Positions 7,371 through 16,641 of a stretch of 64,000 nucleotides of DNA are shown here, one piece after another. The stretch's first letter is position 1. Each line of letters starts with the position of its first letter. The stretch covers positions 7,564,001 to 7,628,000 of the forward strand of contig NZ_JADBEF010000001.1 in the NCBI RefSeq assembly GCF_014873535.1. The letters are read 5' to 3'. This DNA comes from Nonomuraea africana (GTDB lineage Bacteria > Actinomycetota > Actinomycetes > Streptosporangiales > Streptosporangiaceae). The position numbers and the translations under genes are program-made. Under the pieces are notes generated by a model, which was not told the origin of the DNA, ran no database searches, and saw nothing but the letters and a program-made list of their open reading frames with translations.

Positions 7371-8746
7371 CGCTGGAACACCTGCGTCAGTCCTTCGTCC
7401 TGGATCGCCTGGGGCGGGGGGCGTCGGGCGGCATCAGACATGCGTACCAGAAGGGCGATAAGGACCCAGTTAGCCAGCAGTGCCGAGCCGCCCTGTGACA
7501 TGAACGGCGTGACCAGACCCGTCAGCGGGATCAGATTCGTCACGCCCCCGACGATGATGAAGATCTGCCAGGCCAGGGTGAACGACAGGCCGCCCGCCAG
7601 CAGCTTGGAGAACGGGTCGCGGGCCGCGATCGCCGTGCGCAGGCCGCGCTCCACGATGAGCGCGTAGATGAGCAGCAGCGCCATCAGGCCCGTGAGGCCG
7701 AGTTCCTCGCCTGTGGCGGCGAAGATGAAGTCGGAGAAGGCCAGTGGGATCTCGTCAGGATGGCCCTGGCCCAGCCCCGTGCCGAGGATGGCGCCCGCTC
7801 CCAGCCCGAACAGCCCCTGCATGAGCTGGTAGCTGCCGCCGAACTCACGGTCGTAGTACGCGGGATCGCCTGGATTCAGCCACACGTCGAACCGGTCGCC
7901 CACGTGGCTGAACAGCTGACCCGCGATGAAGGCGCCGCCGACGAACAGCAGTACGCCGATCAGCACCCACGAAGTGCGCTGCGTGGCGATGTAGAGCATC
8001 ACGACGAAGCCGCCGAACAGCAGCAGCGAGGAGCCCAGGTCACGTTGCAGCACCAGGACGCCGATCGCGACCACCCAGGTGATGATGATGGGGCCAAGGT
8101 CACGGGCGCGTGGCAGGTCGATGAACAGCAGCCGCCGCCCGGCCAGCGCCAGCACGTCGCGTTTGGCCACCAGATAGCCGGCGAAGAACACCACGAGCGC
8201 GAGCTTGGCGAACTCGGCGGGCTGGATGCTGAAACCGCCGACGCTGATCCAGATGCGGGCGCCGTTGATGGTCTTGCCGAGGACGGGGGTCAGCGGTGAG
8301 ATCAGCAGGATCAGGCCTACGAAGCCGGCGGTGTAGGTGAGGCGCTGCAGAGCGCGATGGTCGCGCAGCACGATCAACGTCACGGCGAAGAGCACCACGC
8401 CGACGCCCGTCATGACGATCTGGTTGGTGGCGGACGCGCCGCCCTGTCCCGCTACTTCCAGCCGGTAGATCATCACCAGGCCAAGGCCGTTGACCAGGGT
8501 GACGAGCGGCAGGATCAGCGGATCCGCCCATGGGGCGAACTTGGCCAGCACCAGGTAGGCGGCGAGCATGAGGCCGCCCAGGCCCAGGCCGTACGTCAGC
8601 ATGCCCGCCGGGACGACGCCGTCGACGGCGAGCCCGACGTTGGCGTAGGCGCCCATGACGATCGCCACGGCGCCGGCCAGCATGAACAGCTGCGCCGCAC
8701 GACGTTTGGCCGGCATGGGGACGGGGGTCGCGACCACTTCGCTCAC
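7367..8746 (-). CDS. rodA: SEDS-family peptidoglycan glycosyltransferase RodA/FtsW
   Basis: Polytopic membrane protein of 459 residues with roughly ten to twelve hydrophobic helices. Family hallmarks include the extracellular loop region containing GDPAYYDREFGGSYQ and the late segments LIPLTGLVTPFMSQGGSA. SEDS proteins polymerise lipid II glycan strands and pair with a class B PBP, here the adjacent pbpA. The start is GTG at 8746, directly abutting the pstP stop at 8747. RodA versus FtsW cannot be fixed by sequence alone; the operon position favours RodA. Confidence 0.93.
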   Translation of the reverse strand: MSEVVATPVPMPAKRRAAQLFMLAGAVAIVMGAYANVGLAVDGVVPAGMLTYGLGLGGLMLAAYLVLAKFAPWADPLILPLVTLVNGLGLVMIYRLEVAGQGGASATNQIVMTGVGVVLFAVTLIVLRDHRALQRLTYTAGFVGLILLISPLTPVLGKTINGARIWISVGGFSIQPAEFAKLALVVFFAGYLVAKRDVLALAGRRLLFIDLPRARDLGPIIITWVVAIGVLVLQRDLGSSLLLFGGFVVMLYIATQRTSWVLIGVLLFVGGAFIAGQLFSHVGDRFDVWLNPGDPAYYDREFGGSYQLMQGLFGLGAGAILGTGLGQGHPDEIPLAFSDFIFAATGEELGLTGLMALLLIYALIVERGLRTAIAARDPFSKLLAGGLSFTLAWQIFIIVGGVTNLIPLTGLVTPFMSQGGSALLANWVLIALLVRMSDAARRPPPQAIQDEGLTQVFQR

Positions 8747-10027
8747 CTACTGGGACCTCGTCTTGCTCGGGGACGGGGAAGGAGAGGGGGAGGGGGTGGT
8801 CGAGTCGTCCTGCTCGTTGGCGTCGAAATTCAGGCTGTTTATCTTGGCGAGGCCCTCGGTCTCGTCGGCGACCTTGATGCCGTCCTTGACCATGGCCTGC
8901 TCGGGCGCCGACAGATCGGAGAGCTTGCGGCCGGTCTGCTTGGCGACCTCGAAGAACTGGACGGGGCCCACCTCCTGCTGCAAGCCCCTGAAAACGACCA
9001 CTTCGCCGTCCCTAGCTCCGACGAAGTACTGGTCCTGAACCCATTGCCAGCCGAAGTAGCCGCCGAACCCGGCGGCCACCACGGCCACAACCAGCACGGA
9101 GACCAGCACGGGCCACACACGGCGACGCTTGCCACGACCCGACGCCTCGGCGTCCTGGTGGTCGTCATCGTCGTCGGCGAACACCGGCTGGGGAGCGGTC
9201 ACCGCGCTTACTCGCCCCGCCGAATCACCCGGGGAGCTCGAACGCGAGCGGCTCATTCCCGCCGCGCCCACCACGGCGGCCTCGGACGGGACCGGCAGGC
9301 CGTCGGCCACGTCGACGACGTCGGCGAGCACGCACGTGATGTTGTCGGGGCCACCGCCCCTGTTGGCCAGATCGATGAGCTGGCGGACGACCTCTTCGGG
9401 GTCGTCGATGTTGGTGAGCGTCGCGTGCAGTGTCTCGGCGCTCACCACCCCTGACAACCCGTCGGAGCAGAGGAGGTAGCGGTCGCCGAGCTGGGCCTCG
9501 CGAAGGGTGAGGTCGGGATCGACCTCACCGCTTCCGTCGAGCGCTCGCAGGAGGATCGACCGCTGGGGATGCGTCGCCGCTTCCTCCGGGGTGATCCGCC
9601 CGTCGTCCACGAGCTGCTGGACGAGCGTGTGGTCGTGGGTGATCTGGTAGAGCTCCCCGCGTCTGAGCAGGTAGGCGCGCGAGTCGCCGACGTGCACCAG
9701 GGCGACCTGGGTGCCGGACCAGAGCATGGCGGTGAGAGTGGTGCCCATGCCCTTGAGGCTGGGATCCCGCCCGACCATCTCGTGCAGTTTGCGGTTGGCG
9801 TCGCGTACTGCTGCCTCGATGGCGTTGAGCAGGTCACCCCCCTGTTGGCTCTCTTCGAGAGAGGCCATTGCGGCGATGGCGACGGAGCTCGCCACCTCGC
9901 CGTGTGCGTGCCCGCCCATGCCGTCGGCGACGGCGAGCAGGCGGCCGCTAGCGTACGCCGAGTCCTCGTTCCCTTCGCGGAGGAGGCCGACGTCCGAGCG
10001 GGCGGCGTAGCGGAGTGCGATGGTCAT
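8747..10027 (-). CDS. pstP: PP2C-type serine/threonine phosphatase PstP
   Basis: Phosphatase of 426 residues that reverses PknA/PknB phosphorylation. The cytoplasmic PP2C domain (about residues 5-240) shows the metal-binding motifs EGNEDSAY, ADGMGGHAHGE, HVGDSRAYL, CSDGLSG and GGPDNITC. A membrane helix follows (about residues 303-325, VWPVLVSVLVVAVVAAG), then a short extracellular domain and a Ser/Pro-rich tail. The ATG overlaps the fhaB stop (ATGA), and the stop abuts rodA. Confidence 0.95.
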   Translation of the reverse strand: MTIALRYAARSDVGLLREGNEDSAYASGRLLAVADGMGGHAHGEVASSVAIAAMASLEESQQGGDLLNAIEAAVRDANRKLHEMVGRDPSLKGMGTTLTAMLWSGTQVALVHVGDSRAYLLRRGELYQITHDHTLVQQLVDDGRITPEEAATHPQRSILLRALDGSGEVDPDLTLREAQLGDRYLLCSDGLSGVVSAETLHATLTNIDDPEEVVRQLIDLANRGGGPDNITCVLADVVDVADGLPVPSEAAVVGAAGMSRSRSSSPGDSAGRVSAVTAPQPVFADDDDDHQDAEASGRGKRRRVWPVLVSVLVVAVVAAGFGGYFGWQWVQDQYFVGARDGEVVVFRGLQQEVGPVQFFEVAKQTGRKLSDLSAPEQAMVKDGIKVADETEGLAKINSLNFDANEQDDSTTPSPSPSPSPSKTRSQ

Positions 10028-10494
10028 TTGCGCAATTCAATGACTGTCTTGCCGACGCGGATCGGAACACCGAGCGGCACCGGGGTCGGGCGGGTGACTT
10101 TTGAGCGGTCGAGATACGTGCCGTTGGTGGAGCCAAGATCTTCCACGATCCACTGACCGTCCTGAGGGAAGAGTCGGGCATGCCGGCTGGAAGCGTAGTC
10201 GTCGGTCACGACCAGCGTGGCGTCGTTCGCCCTGCCGATGGTGATGGGCGTCTCCGAGAGATTGATGATGGTGCCCTGCAGGGGACCGCCCGTGACGACC
10301 AGCTGGCGCGGCTCCCCCTTCTTGTTCTTGGGTTTGGCCGCCGGTTTCGCGGGCTTTGCCGGCTTGCCTCTGGTCGCCGGAGCCGTGCGCGAACCGAACA
10401 GGTCGGTCCGGATCACCCCGACTGCGGCAATGACAAAGAACCACAGCACCGCCAGGAAGGCGAGCCGGATCAGCAGCAGCGTGAGCTCGGACAT
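10024..10494 (-). CDS. fhaB: FHA domain protein FhaB (FipA)
   Basis: Membrane-anchored phosphothreonine reader of 156 residues. An N-terminal helix (about residues 4-26) and a Lys/Pro-rich linker precede a C-terminal FHA domain with ITIGRAND, SSRHARL and DLGSTNGTYL, the conserved Gly-Arg, Ser-Arg-His and Asn positions. In mycobacteria FipA links FtsZ and FtsQ under PknA control. It lies 17 bases after fhaA and overlaps pstP. Confidence 0.93.
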   Translation of the reverse strand: MSELTLLLIRLAFLAVLWFFVIAAVGVIRTDLFGSRTAPATRGKPAKPAKPAAKPKNKKGEPRQLVVTGGPLQGTIINLSETPITIGRANDATLVVTDDYASSRHARLFPQDGQWIVEDLGSTNGTYLDRSKVTRPTPVPLGVPIRVGKTVIELRK

Positions 10495-10511
10495 GGACCG
10501 TTTGTCTACCC

Positions 10512-11252
10512 CTAATCGCGCCGGAACACCAGAGTCGTGCGCCCCAGGGTGACACGAGTGCCGTTCTGGAGCTCGATCCTGCGTACCGGCTGGCCGTTGA
10601 CGAAGGTGCCGTTCGTGGAGCCCAGATCGACGAGCACGACCTGGGGACCCTCGACGCGCAGCTCCGCATGGTGACGTGAGACGCCTGGATCGACAAGACG
10701 AAGATCGCAGTCGGTGCCCCTCCCGAGCAAGGTCACCGGAGTGGTGAGCTCGTAGGAGCGGTCGCCCTGCGGGTCGTCCTGTGTGGAGACGAGCAGCCTG
10801 GGCCTGCCGCCGAACGCGCCTGGCCGGGAGGCCGGCAGGTCGCTCTTGGGCTGGCGGATCTCGTCCTGCTCGACCGTCGCCCCTCTGATGACGCCCGAGC
10901 GGATGCGGAACAGGCCGACCGCCAGGTCGGTGGCCGTCTCGAAGCGGACCCGGACCGGTCCCACGAAGGAGTAGCCCTGCTCCTTGGCGTACTCCCTGGC
11001 GAGGTTGGCCAGCTCGTGGCTGATGCTGTCGGCGTAGACCTCGAGCCGTTCGGCGTCGGTCGTCGACAGCTCCACCACGAAGTCGTTGGGTACGAGCGTC
11101 CGGCCCTGAGCCACGATGGCGGCCCGCTCGTCCATCTCCCTCTGCACCGCGCTGGCGACCTCGACCGGCTGAAGGTCAGATTTGAACGCCCGCGCAAAGG
11201 CCCCCTCAACCAAGCCTTCGAGCCTTCGCTCGAAGCGCTGAAGGACTCCCAC
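10512..11252 (-). CDS. fhaA: FHA domain protein FhaA (DUF3662 plus FHA)
   Basis: First gene of the kinase operon, 246 residues. The N-terminal DUF3662 domain (about residues 1-115, beginning MGVLQRFERRLEGLVEGAFA) is the part phosphorylated by PknB in mycobacteria. It is followed by a linker and a C-terminal FHA domain with LLGRGTDCDL, SRHHAEL and DLGSTNGTFV. FhaA binds the lipid II flippase MurJ when MurJ is phosphorylated. The start is GTG at 11252, with GGAAGGGAGG seven bases upstream; longer readings run into the tRNA-Leu region. Confidence 0.94.
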   Translation of the reverse strand: MGVLQRFERRLEGLVEGAFARAFKSDLQPVEVASAVQREMDERAAIVAQGRTLVPNDFVVELSTTDAERLEVYADSISHELANLAREYAKEQGYSFVGPVRVRFETATDLAVGLFRIRSGVIRGATVEQDEIRQPKSDLPASRPGAFGGRPRLLVSTQDDPQGDRSYELTTPVTLLGRGTDCDLRLVDPGVSRHHAELRVEGPQVVLVDLGSTNGTFVNGQPVRRIELQNGTRVTLGRTTLVFRRD

Positions 11253-11414
11253 CGGGTACCTCCCTTCCTCCGTGCATATCGTCGCGGCCGCTGAGGTGCC
11301 CGTGGCTCCTGAGTCGCTCTCTTGCACCCAGCTCTTCTCTCCGCGTCTTGATGCGATCGTATCCGGGTTCGGTACCAGCGTCTGATCCGTGCTACTGTTT
11401 CTCCGCACCCAAAA

Positions 11415-11497
11415 GGGCGGGTGGCGGAACGGCAGACGCGCACGGTTCAGGTCCGTGTGTCCGAAAGGACGTGAGGGTTCAAATCCCTCCTCGCCCA
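11415..11497 (+). tRNA. tRNA-Leu (anticodon CAG)
   Basis: Acceptor arms GGGCGGG and CTCGCCC pair with one wobble. The anticodon stem CACGG/CCGTG encloses the loop TTCAGGT, giving CAG. A long variable arm (class II) and T-arm GAGGG-TTCAAAT-CCCTC are present, with discriminator A. CCA is not encoded. It diverges from fhaA and is followed by a terminator. Confidence 0.95.
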
Positions 11498-11542
11498 CTC
11501 CGGTCGCCGATGAAATCGGCAGACCCACAGTGACGAAACAGG

Positions 11543-11576
11543 GCCCCGGTTCGCAAGAGCCGGGGCTTCTTTATTT
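11543..11576 (+). terminator. Factor-independent terminator of tRNA-Leu
   Basis: Stem GCCCCGGT/GCCGGGGC (11543-11550 with 11559-11566) with an 8-base loop, followed by the T-rich run TTCTTTATTT. It lies 46 bases after the tRNA end and separates it from the downstream cassette. Confidence 0.85.
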
Positions 11577-11877
11577 GATCCGGGCCCACACCTGCTCGAA
11601 GCACGTTACACGGGTCGGCTTGCAGACCGCTTTCTAGTCACTAGCAACGTTTCGGCGGGTTGCGGGGTTTCGCTGAGAGCTGAGCGATTGGTGCGGAGCA
11701 GGTCCGGCCGGGCACCAAACAGCACTTTTCTGGCCAACGGCATATAACCGACACTCTCCGTTGACGGGTCATACCTGTGCGTATAGCGTCACGGCTGCGT
11801 CGGCCCGGCGCCCCGGTGTGACGGGGAGGCCGACGAGATCGGCGCACACACCTTCCCTACCGGTGAGGAGTTCCGTC
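11577..11877. other. Gene-free stretch between tRNA-Leu and the unknown cassette
   Basis: No convincing gene or RNA seen. This is a plausible attachment or promoter region because it separates a tRNA from lineage-specific genes, but I could not find a repeat of the tRNA 3' end within the window. GAGGAG at 11866-11871 is the ribosome site of the next gene. Confidence 0.5.
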
Positions 11878-14649
11878 GTGCCTGAGGCCCCCCTCCATCT
11901 CGGTTACTCGATCCTTCCCGACAGCACGCTCGAGCCTGGAACGTTCCGAATCTCGGTGAGCGCCGCACAGGGCGAGCGGCGAGCCTTCACGCTCTCCCTT
12001 CACGACGAGAGCGGCGCGCCCGTGGCCGAGCTGGCCTCGGACGGCGGCGCGGCCCACTCCGGCCCCTGCCCGCTGGACGCCCTCGGCGAGGGAAGGCCGA
12101 CCGCCAGGCTCCACTCCGCCGACGGCGCGAGCGTGACGGTGGCCACCCTGCTCGATGAGGCCGCGGCGCTGGACCGGCGCCGGATCCACTTCACCTGGCC
12201 TGGCGCGGAAGCCGTACCGGGGGCGGGAGCCGTACCGGACAGCCCCGGCAGGCCGCTGGCCGAGCTCGACCCGAACGGCTCCCCCGTCGTGCTGAGCTAC
12301 GACATCCCCGAACCGACCAGTTACCGCGGCCGCCAGATCATCGAGCTCGACATCCCCTCCTCCTACTTCGTGAAGCCCAGCACGACCCGCACCCCGCCCC
12401 TCTACGTCAGCCACTCGATCGGCGCCGACGCCGCGCTCACCGAGGGCTGCTTCCGCGTCTCGCTGACGCCGCCGGTCGGCGACCCCCGCCAGTTCACCTG
12501 CAACCTGTTCAACGAGGCCGGCACGCAGGTACGGAGCGTCAGCGCGATCGCCGGCCCGACCGAGTCGTCGCCGTTCACCTTCGACCAGTTCACCGGCACC
12601 ACGATGACCGCCAGGGTGAACCACCAGGGAAGCAATCAGCCGGACATCGTGATCCCGCTGGTCTTCCCCGAGGGGCCCGCCGTGGCGCTGAACCGGCGCA
12701 GAATCCTGCTCACCTGCTCGGCCGCCACGGTCACCGGCCCGTTCCAGCGGGACGCCACGGCCCCGAGCACCGCGACGGGCGGCGAGGTCGTGGCGGCCTC
12801 CATGTACATCGGTCACTCCGTCACCCCCGACGACAGCCTGCCGACGGGCACGTTCGGCTTCTCCATGACCGTCCCTCCCGAGCAGCAGCGGGAGTGCTAC
12901 TGCTGGCTGGTCAACGAGGCGGGCGCGGTGGTGTGGGGCATGCGTTCGGTGGCGGAGGTGACCGACTCCACCCCGTGCGCCTTCGGCCCCGTCCCGGGGA
13001 GCACGCTCACCGCCAGGCTGAACTACCAGGGCAGCGAACTGCCCGACGTGGTCGTCCCCCTGGCCTTCCCCGGCAGCCTCGCGTCGGCGCTGAACCGGCA
13101 GCGCCTGCACTTCGTCTGGTCCCATCAGCCCGTGGCGCTCGACCCGAGCGGCTTCGAACCGCAGGGTGACGAGCTGGTCGGCGCGGCGAGCCCCGGCAGA
13201 CGGGCAAGCGAGCTGACGGCCGAGGAGATCGCCGACAAGTTCAGGCTGGCCCAGGACACCGCCTACTTCGACCCCGCGGTCTTCCCCAACGTCCAGGGTG
13301 GCGACGACGCCACCAGCAGAGGGCTCATCATCGAGGAGCTGAAGAAGCTCGACGAGAAGACCGTGGTCGTTCAGCTCATGGCGGGGAACAGGCTGGCGGT
13401 CTACAGGGACGCGAGCGGCCGCTACACCCACCGCTTCATCCCCGCCCCCCGCGGGGGAGCGCCCGCGCTCATGCTGGTGGAGTACTACCGCCTGTCCTCC
13501 TTCCCCGCCAGGTACGGCGCGGGCCGCACGATCAAGACGTTCTCGCTGCTCCCAGGGGAGCGCACGGAGATCCAGGTGCGCAGCTACAAGCGCACGGAGA
13601 AGGCGATCAGCCAGGCCTCCTCCATCCTCGACTCCACCAGCGACGAGGTCGAGAGCGACTTCGAGCAGAGCGTGCAGGCCGAGCACGCCACCCAGGACAA
13701 CACCGGCAGGGCGTTCGAGTATCACGCGGAGGCGAGGGCCGAGGTCACGGCCACCTGGGGCTGGGGCAAGGCGAATGCCTCCGTGAGCGGAGGGGTGAAG
13801 GGCTCGTCGAACGCCACCCGCGAGGAGCTGGCCAAGAACGTCTCCACGGCCGTGGCGCACAACGCCGCGCGCGCCTCGTCCCGGCGGGACGTGACGGTCG
13901 ACACCAGTCTCGACATGAAACAGGAGGAGAGCGAGGAGCAGGCCATCACCCGCACGCTGGAGAACGTGAACGTCAGCAGAACGCTGAACTTCGTCTTCAG
14001 GCAGATGAACCAGGAGTTCGTCACGCTGCTGCACCTGGTGGACGTCAGGGTGGCCTTCTTCAACGGCTTCACCGAGTCGCGTAACGAGGTGGCGCTGCCG
14101 AAGCTCGGCCGGCTCCTCGAGCTCTACATCGTCGAGGAGCACCGGCAGGAGGTGCTCACGGGCATCATCGAGGAGCTGCGCAGCATCGTCGACCACACGG
14201 GCAGGCCGAACCCGGAGTTCGTGGAGGAGGTCAGCGCGGACGACACCAGCCCCTACCTTCGGGTCAATCCCGCGGCCACCTCGACCTACCGCCCCGCGCC
14301 CGACGCGCACGAGATCACCGTCCCCGGGGTCATCGTCTCGGCCGACTCCCACGTCATGCGCACCGACGGCATCGTGGTCGACACCTTCCTCGGCAGGGGC
14401 AACGGCCTGGACGAGTACTCCACGGGCCTGCAGCGGCAGGCGGTCCGCGCCCGCCAGATCGAGAACGACACCAGGCAGGCCGAGTTGGACAGGCTCCAGC
14501 TGGCCGTCCAGCTGGTGCGCGAGCGCGACAGCGCGGGCGTGGAGCTCTACCAGCACCTGTTTCCGGTGCTGCCGGTGGTCAACCACATCGGGCAGGCCTC
14601 GATCACCGGAGGTCCCAACGGCCAGCCTGCCAAGCCGGTCGAGCCATGA
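11878..14649 (+). CDS. Large protein of unknown function with three N-terminal repeats
   Basis: Not recognised. 923 residues from the GTG at 11878, with GAGGAG seven bases upstream; a longer reading has no ribosome site. No signal peptide or membrane helix is evident. Three related blocks of about 105 residues begin near residues 5, 175 and 309. Each has an LYxxHSI-like start, an F-x-L-x-N/D-E-x-G core and an ALNRxRIxxxW-like end, suggesting tandem beta-sandwich modules. After residue about 450 comes an unrelated region: a segment with LLPGERTEIQVRSYK, a Ser/Thr/Ala-rich stretch (WGWGKANASVSGG), then long charged helices around NVSRTLNFVFRQMNQEF. Its stop overlaps the next start (ATGA). A structural, surface or pore-forming role is possible but unproven. 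Confidence 0.85.
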   Translation: MPEAPLHLGYSILPDSTLEPGTFRISVSAAQGERRAFTLSLHDESGAPVAELASDGGAAHSGPCPLDALGEGRPTARLHSADGASVTVATLLDEAAALDRRRIHFTWPGAEAVPGAGAVPDSPGRPLAELDPNGSPVVLSYDIPEPTSYRGRQIIELDIPSSYFVKPSTTRTPPLYVSHSIGADAALTEGCFRVSLTPPVGDPRQFTCNLFNEAGTQVRSVSAIAGPTESSPFTFDQFTGTTMTARVNHQGSNQPDIVIPLVFPEGPAVALNRRRILLTCSAATVTGPFQRDATAPSTATGGEVVAASMYIGHSVTPDDSLPTGTFGFSMTVPPEQQRECYCWLVNEAGAVVWGMRSVAEVTDSTPCAFGPVPGSTLTARLNYQGSELPDVVVPLAFPGSLASALNRQRLHFVWSHQPVALDPSGFEPQGDELVGAASPGRRASELTAEEIADKFRLAQDTAYFDPAVFPNVQGGDDATSRGLIIEELKKLDEKTVVVQLMAGNRLAVYRDASGRYTHRFIPAPRGGAPALMLVEYYRLSSFPARYGAGRTIKTFSLLPGERTEIQVRSYKRTEKAISQASSILDSTSDEVESDFEQSVQAEHATQDNTGRAFEYHAEARAEVTATWGWGKANASVSGGVKGSSNATREELAKNVSTAVAHNAARASSRRDVTVDTSLDMKQEESEEQAITRTLENVNVSRTLNFVFRQMNQEFVTLLHLVDVRVAFFNGFTESRNEVALPKLGRLLELYIVEEHRQEVLTGIIEELRSIVDHTGRPNPEFVEEVSADDTSPYLRVNPAATSTYRPAPDAHEITVPGVIVSADSHVMRTDGIVVDTFLGRGNGLDEYSTGLQRQAVRARQIENDTRQAELDRLQLAVQLVRERDSAGVELYQHLFPVLPVVNHIGQASITGGPNGQPAKPVEP

Positions 14650-16610
14650 GCCACACAGGAGCGCAGCCCGTGCCGCCGGGGGGCGCCGTGCTGTCCGACG
14701 AGAAGGTACTGGCCGACGGCAAGGTGACGCACGAGAAGGATGTGACTTCAGAGGACAGGGTGCGGCCGCAAACGGTGGTCCAGACGCAGGTGGAGACCGA
14801 GGACGCCCTGCACGCCGATGTGGTCGGGGACGCCGTGCTCACAGAGGGGGCCACCGATCGCGTGGCCGGCCCGCCGAGCGGGCAGGTTCCGGAGGAGGAG
14901 CTGCCCAGGTTCGAGGACGGGCCCAGGGGCCCGTCACTCAGCCAGGACGCCGCCGCCTATCTCCGCCTCCTCCAGAAGCTGTACACCTCAAGGGGAAAGG
15001 GGGTGAGTTGGAGGTCGGCGCCGCTGGCGCCCGTGTACCACCGCATGAAAGAGCTGATCAAGCGAGTCAAAACCATGATCGCCGAGATCGCGGAGTTCGA
15101 GGAGAGGAAGGCGCCCCTCCACCGGTACTTCGCGGACACGCTGGTGGACGACCTGAACGCCCTCTACGCCCTGATCGTTCACTTCGCCAGGCGCCTGGAG
15201 CATGACACATGGCGCGACGACCCGACGGAGGAGGAGCTGATCCTCCACCTGTTCAGGATGAAGTCGGGCACCCGCTACCTCTCGGGCGACGGGGATCTCG
15301 GCCACACTCCACCCACGAGCATGGTCACCCAGTGCAGGGTCGGCGGTAAGACCTTCCGTCACAAGGGGCTGCCGATTCTCGTCATCAAGCTCGAGCACCT
15401 GCCGCCCGCGATCGTGATGACCATCCTGGAGATCCGCAACAGGCGAGGCGTCTCCGGCGTGGTCTACGAGGGGAAGGACAGGGACACGGAGCCGAAGACG
15501 GCAGGAGGCCTCCGGTCGTGGCACCAGAACGAGCTCGGGCTGCTGCCGCCGCCGCCGAAGGGCGACCCCACGGGGTGGGCCAGGCCGCGAGGTCGTAGCT
15601 ATCACGACTTCTGGACGGCGGACTCCGTCGAAGGCCTCGCGGGCAGGCAGAAGGACAAGAACCTGAAGATAGGAGAGACCGGGCTGTACGAGCTGACGGT
15701 CGTCGGCACGAGGTCGGCCGACATCAGGCTGCTGTACGACTACGCCCGTGACCGCTTCTTCCTCACCTTCCACTACAAGATCATCCTCGCCCCCGACAAC
15801 ACGACGACCAGGCCGAAGACCAAGCAGCTCAGCGTGGCGGCCGAGGAGCTCAAGCTGCCGACGGAGGGCGAGAAGTGGACCAGCGGCCTCTTCCTCGTCG
15901 ACCTTCCCCTCGATTCACCCTGCGTCTCTGCGCTGGCCTCCAACGAGGAGGAGAAGGAGAAAGAGGACGAGAAGCCGTCCGCCAAGCCGTTCCCTCGCAT
16001 GCTCGTCGGACCCAAGCTCGCGAAGGGCAGCGTCTCGCTCCAGGTGCCGAAGGCCCTCTGGGACCAGGCGATCAAGGCGTTCAACCAATTCCAGGAGGTT
16101 CAGGATCCCCCGAGGCCGCGACTGCGCCCCGGCAACGAGGAGAGCGAGATGATCGTCTACAACTACGTGACGAAGACGTTCTTCGACTTCCACCTCACCT
16201 GCATCTGCGACAAGAAGCGTCAGAACATCAAGAGGATCCATCTCGCCGTCCGCCTCACCGGCTGTCACACCTCAGTGATCTACTGGTGGTACGCCCTGTC
16301 GTGGACGGAGACCCCGCCCGAGGTGAAGAAGATCATGGAGCTGTGGGAGCAGAAGAAGCAGCCTGCGAAAGGGCGGCAAATCGACCTCGGCAAGGTCGCC
16401 TGGCACCTCGAGGGGGAGCCGAACGGACATGGCGTCGCCGAGCTGACCAGCTTCTGGGAGAGGATCGAGCCCTACGAGCCCCTGCTCGACGGCACGGCCC
16501 TCCTCGACAGGCTCCTCGAGGAGCTGCTGTCCAAGGCGAGGCACGTCGAGGTCGTGACTTCGCAGTCGGAAGAGGACAAGGGCAAGGTCTTCTTCCGACT
16601 GCACCAGTGA
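14646..16610 (+). CDS. Protein of unknown function, partner of the preceding gene
   Basis: Not recognised. 654 residues, translationally coupled by ATGA to the 923-residue protein. The first 95 residues are polar, low-complexity and rich in Val, Thr, Glu and Asp, probably disordered. After that come a helical stretch (about 100-200), then mixed alpha/beta sequence with many aromatic residues, a Glu/Lys-rich insertion (about 435-448), and Cys in LTCICDKKR and TGCHTS late in the chain. No signal peptide or membrane helix is seen. Both proteins probably form one complex or pathway, inferred only from coupling. A strong hairpin follows the stop immediately. Confidence 0.83.
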   Translation: MSHTGAQPVPPGGAVLSDEKVLADGKVTHEKDVTSEDRVRPQTVVQTQVETEDALHADVVGDAVLTEGATDRVAGPPSGQVPEEELPRFEDGPRGPSLSQDAAAYLRLLQKLYTSRGKGVSWRSAPLAPVYHRMKELIKRVKTMIAEIAEFEERKAPLHRYFADTLVDDLNALYALIVHFARRLEHDTWRDDPTEEELILHLFRMKSGTRYLSGDGDLGHTPPTSMVTQCRVGGKTFRHKGLPILVIKLEHLPPAIVMTILEIRNRRGVSGVVYEGKDRDTEPKTAGGLRSWHQNELGLLPPPPKGDPTGWARPRGRSYHDFWTADSVEGLAGRQKDKNLKIGETGLYELTVVGTRSADIRLLYDYARDRFFLTFHYKIILAPDNTTTRPKTKQLSVAAEELKLPTEGEKWTSGLFLVDLPLDSPCVSALASNEEEKEKEDEKPSAKPFPRMLVGPKLAKGSVSLQVPKALWDQAIKAFNQFQEVQDPPRPRLRPGNEESEMIVYNYVTKTFFDFHLTCICDKKRQNIKRIHLAVRLTGCHTSVIYWWYALSWTETPPEVKKIMELWEQKKQPAKGRQIDLGKVAWHLEGEPNGHGVAELTSFWERIEPYEPLLDGTALLDRLLEELLSKARHVEVVTSQSEEDKGKVFFRLHQ

Positions 16611-16639
16611 GTCCCCCGGCCCGTGCGGGGCCGGGGGAC
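16611..16639. terminator. Bidirectional terminator hairpin
   Basis: Perfect 12-bp stem, GTCCCCCGGCCC (16611-16622) with GGGCCGGGGGAC (16628-16639), starting at the base after the stop of the unknown two-gene cassette and three bases before the stop of the convergent CBS gene. Confidence 0.8.
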
Positions 16640-16641
16640 GG

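Noticed and set aside
11857-14586. 909-residue minus-strand open frame opposite the unknown 923-residue gene
   Set aside because: Sense gene has a ribosome site, internal homologous repeats and a coupled neighbour; the antisense product is Val/Arg/Gly/Asp/Leu-rich with no motif.
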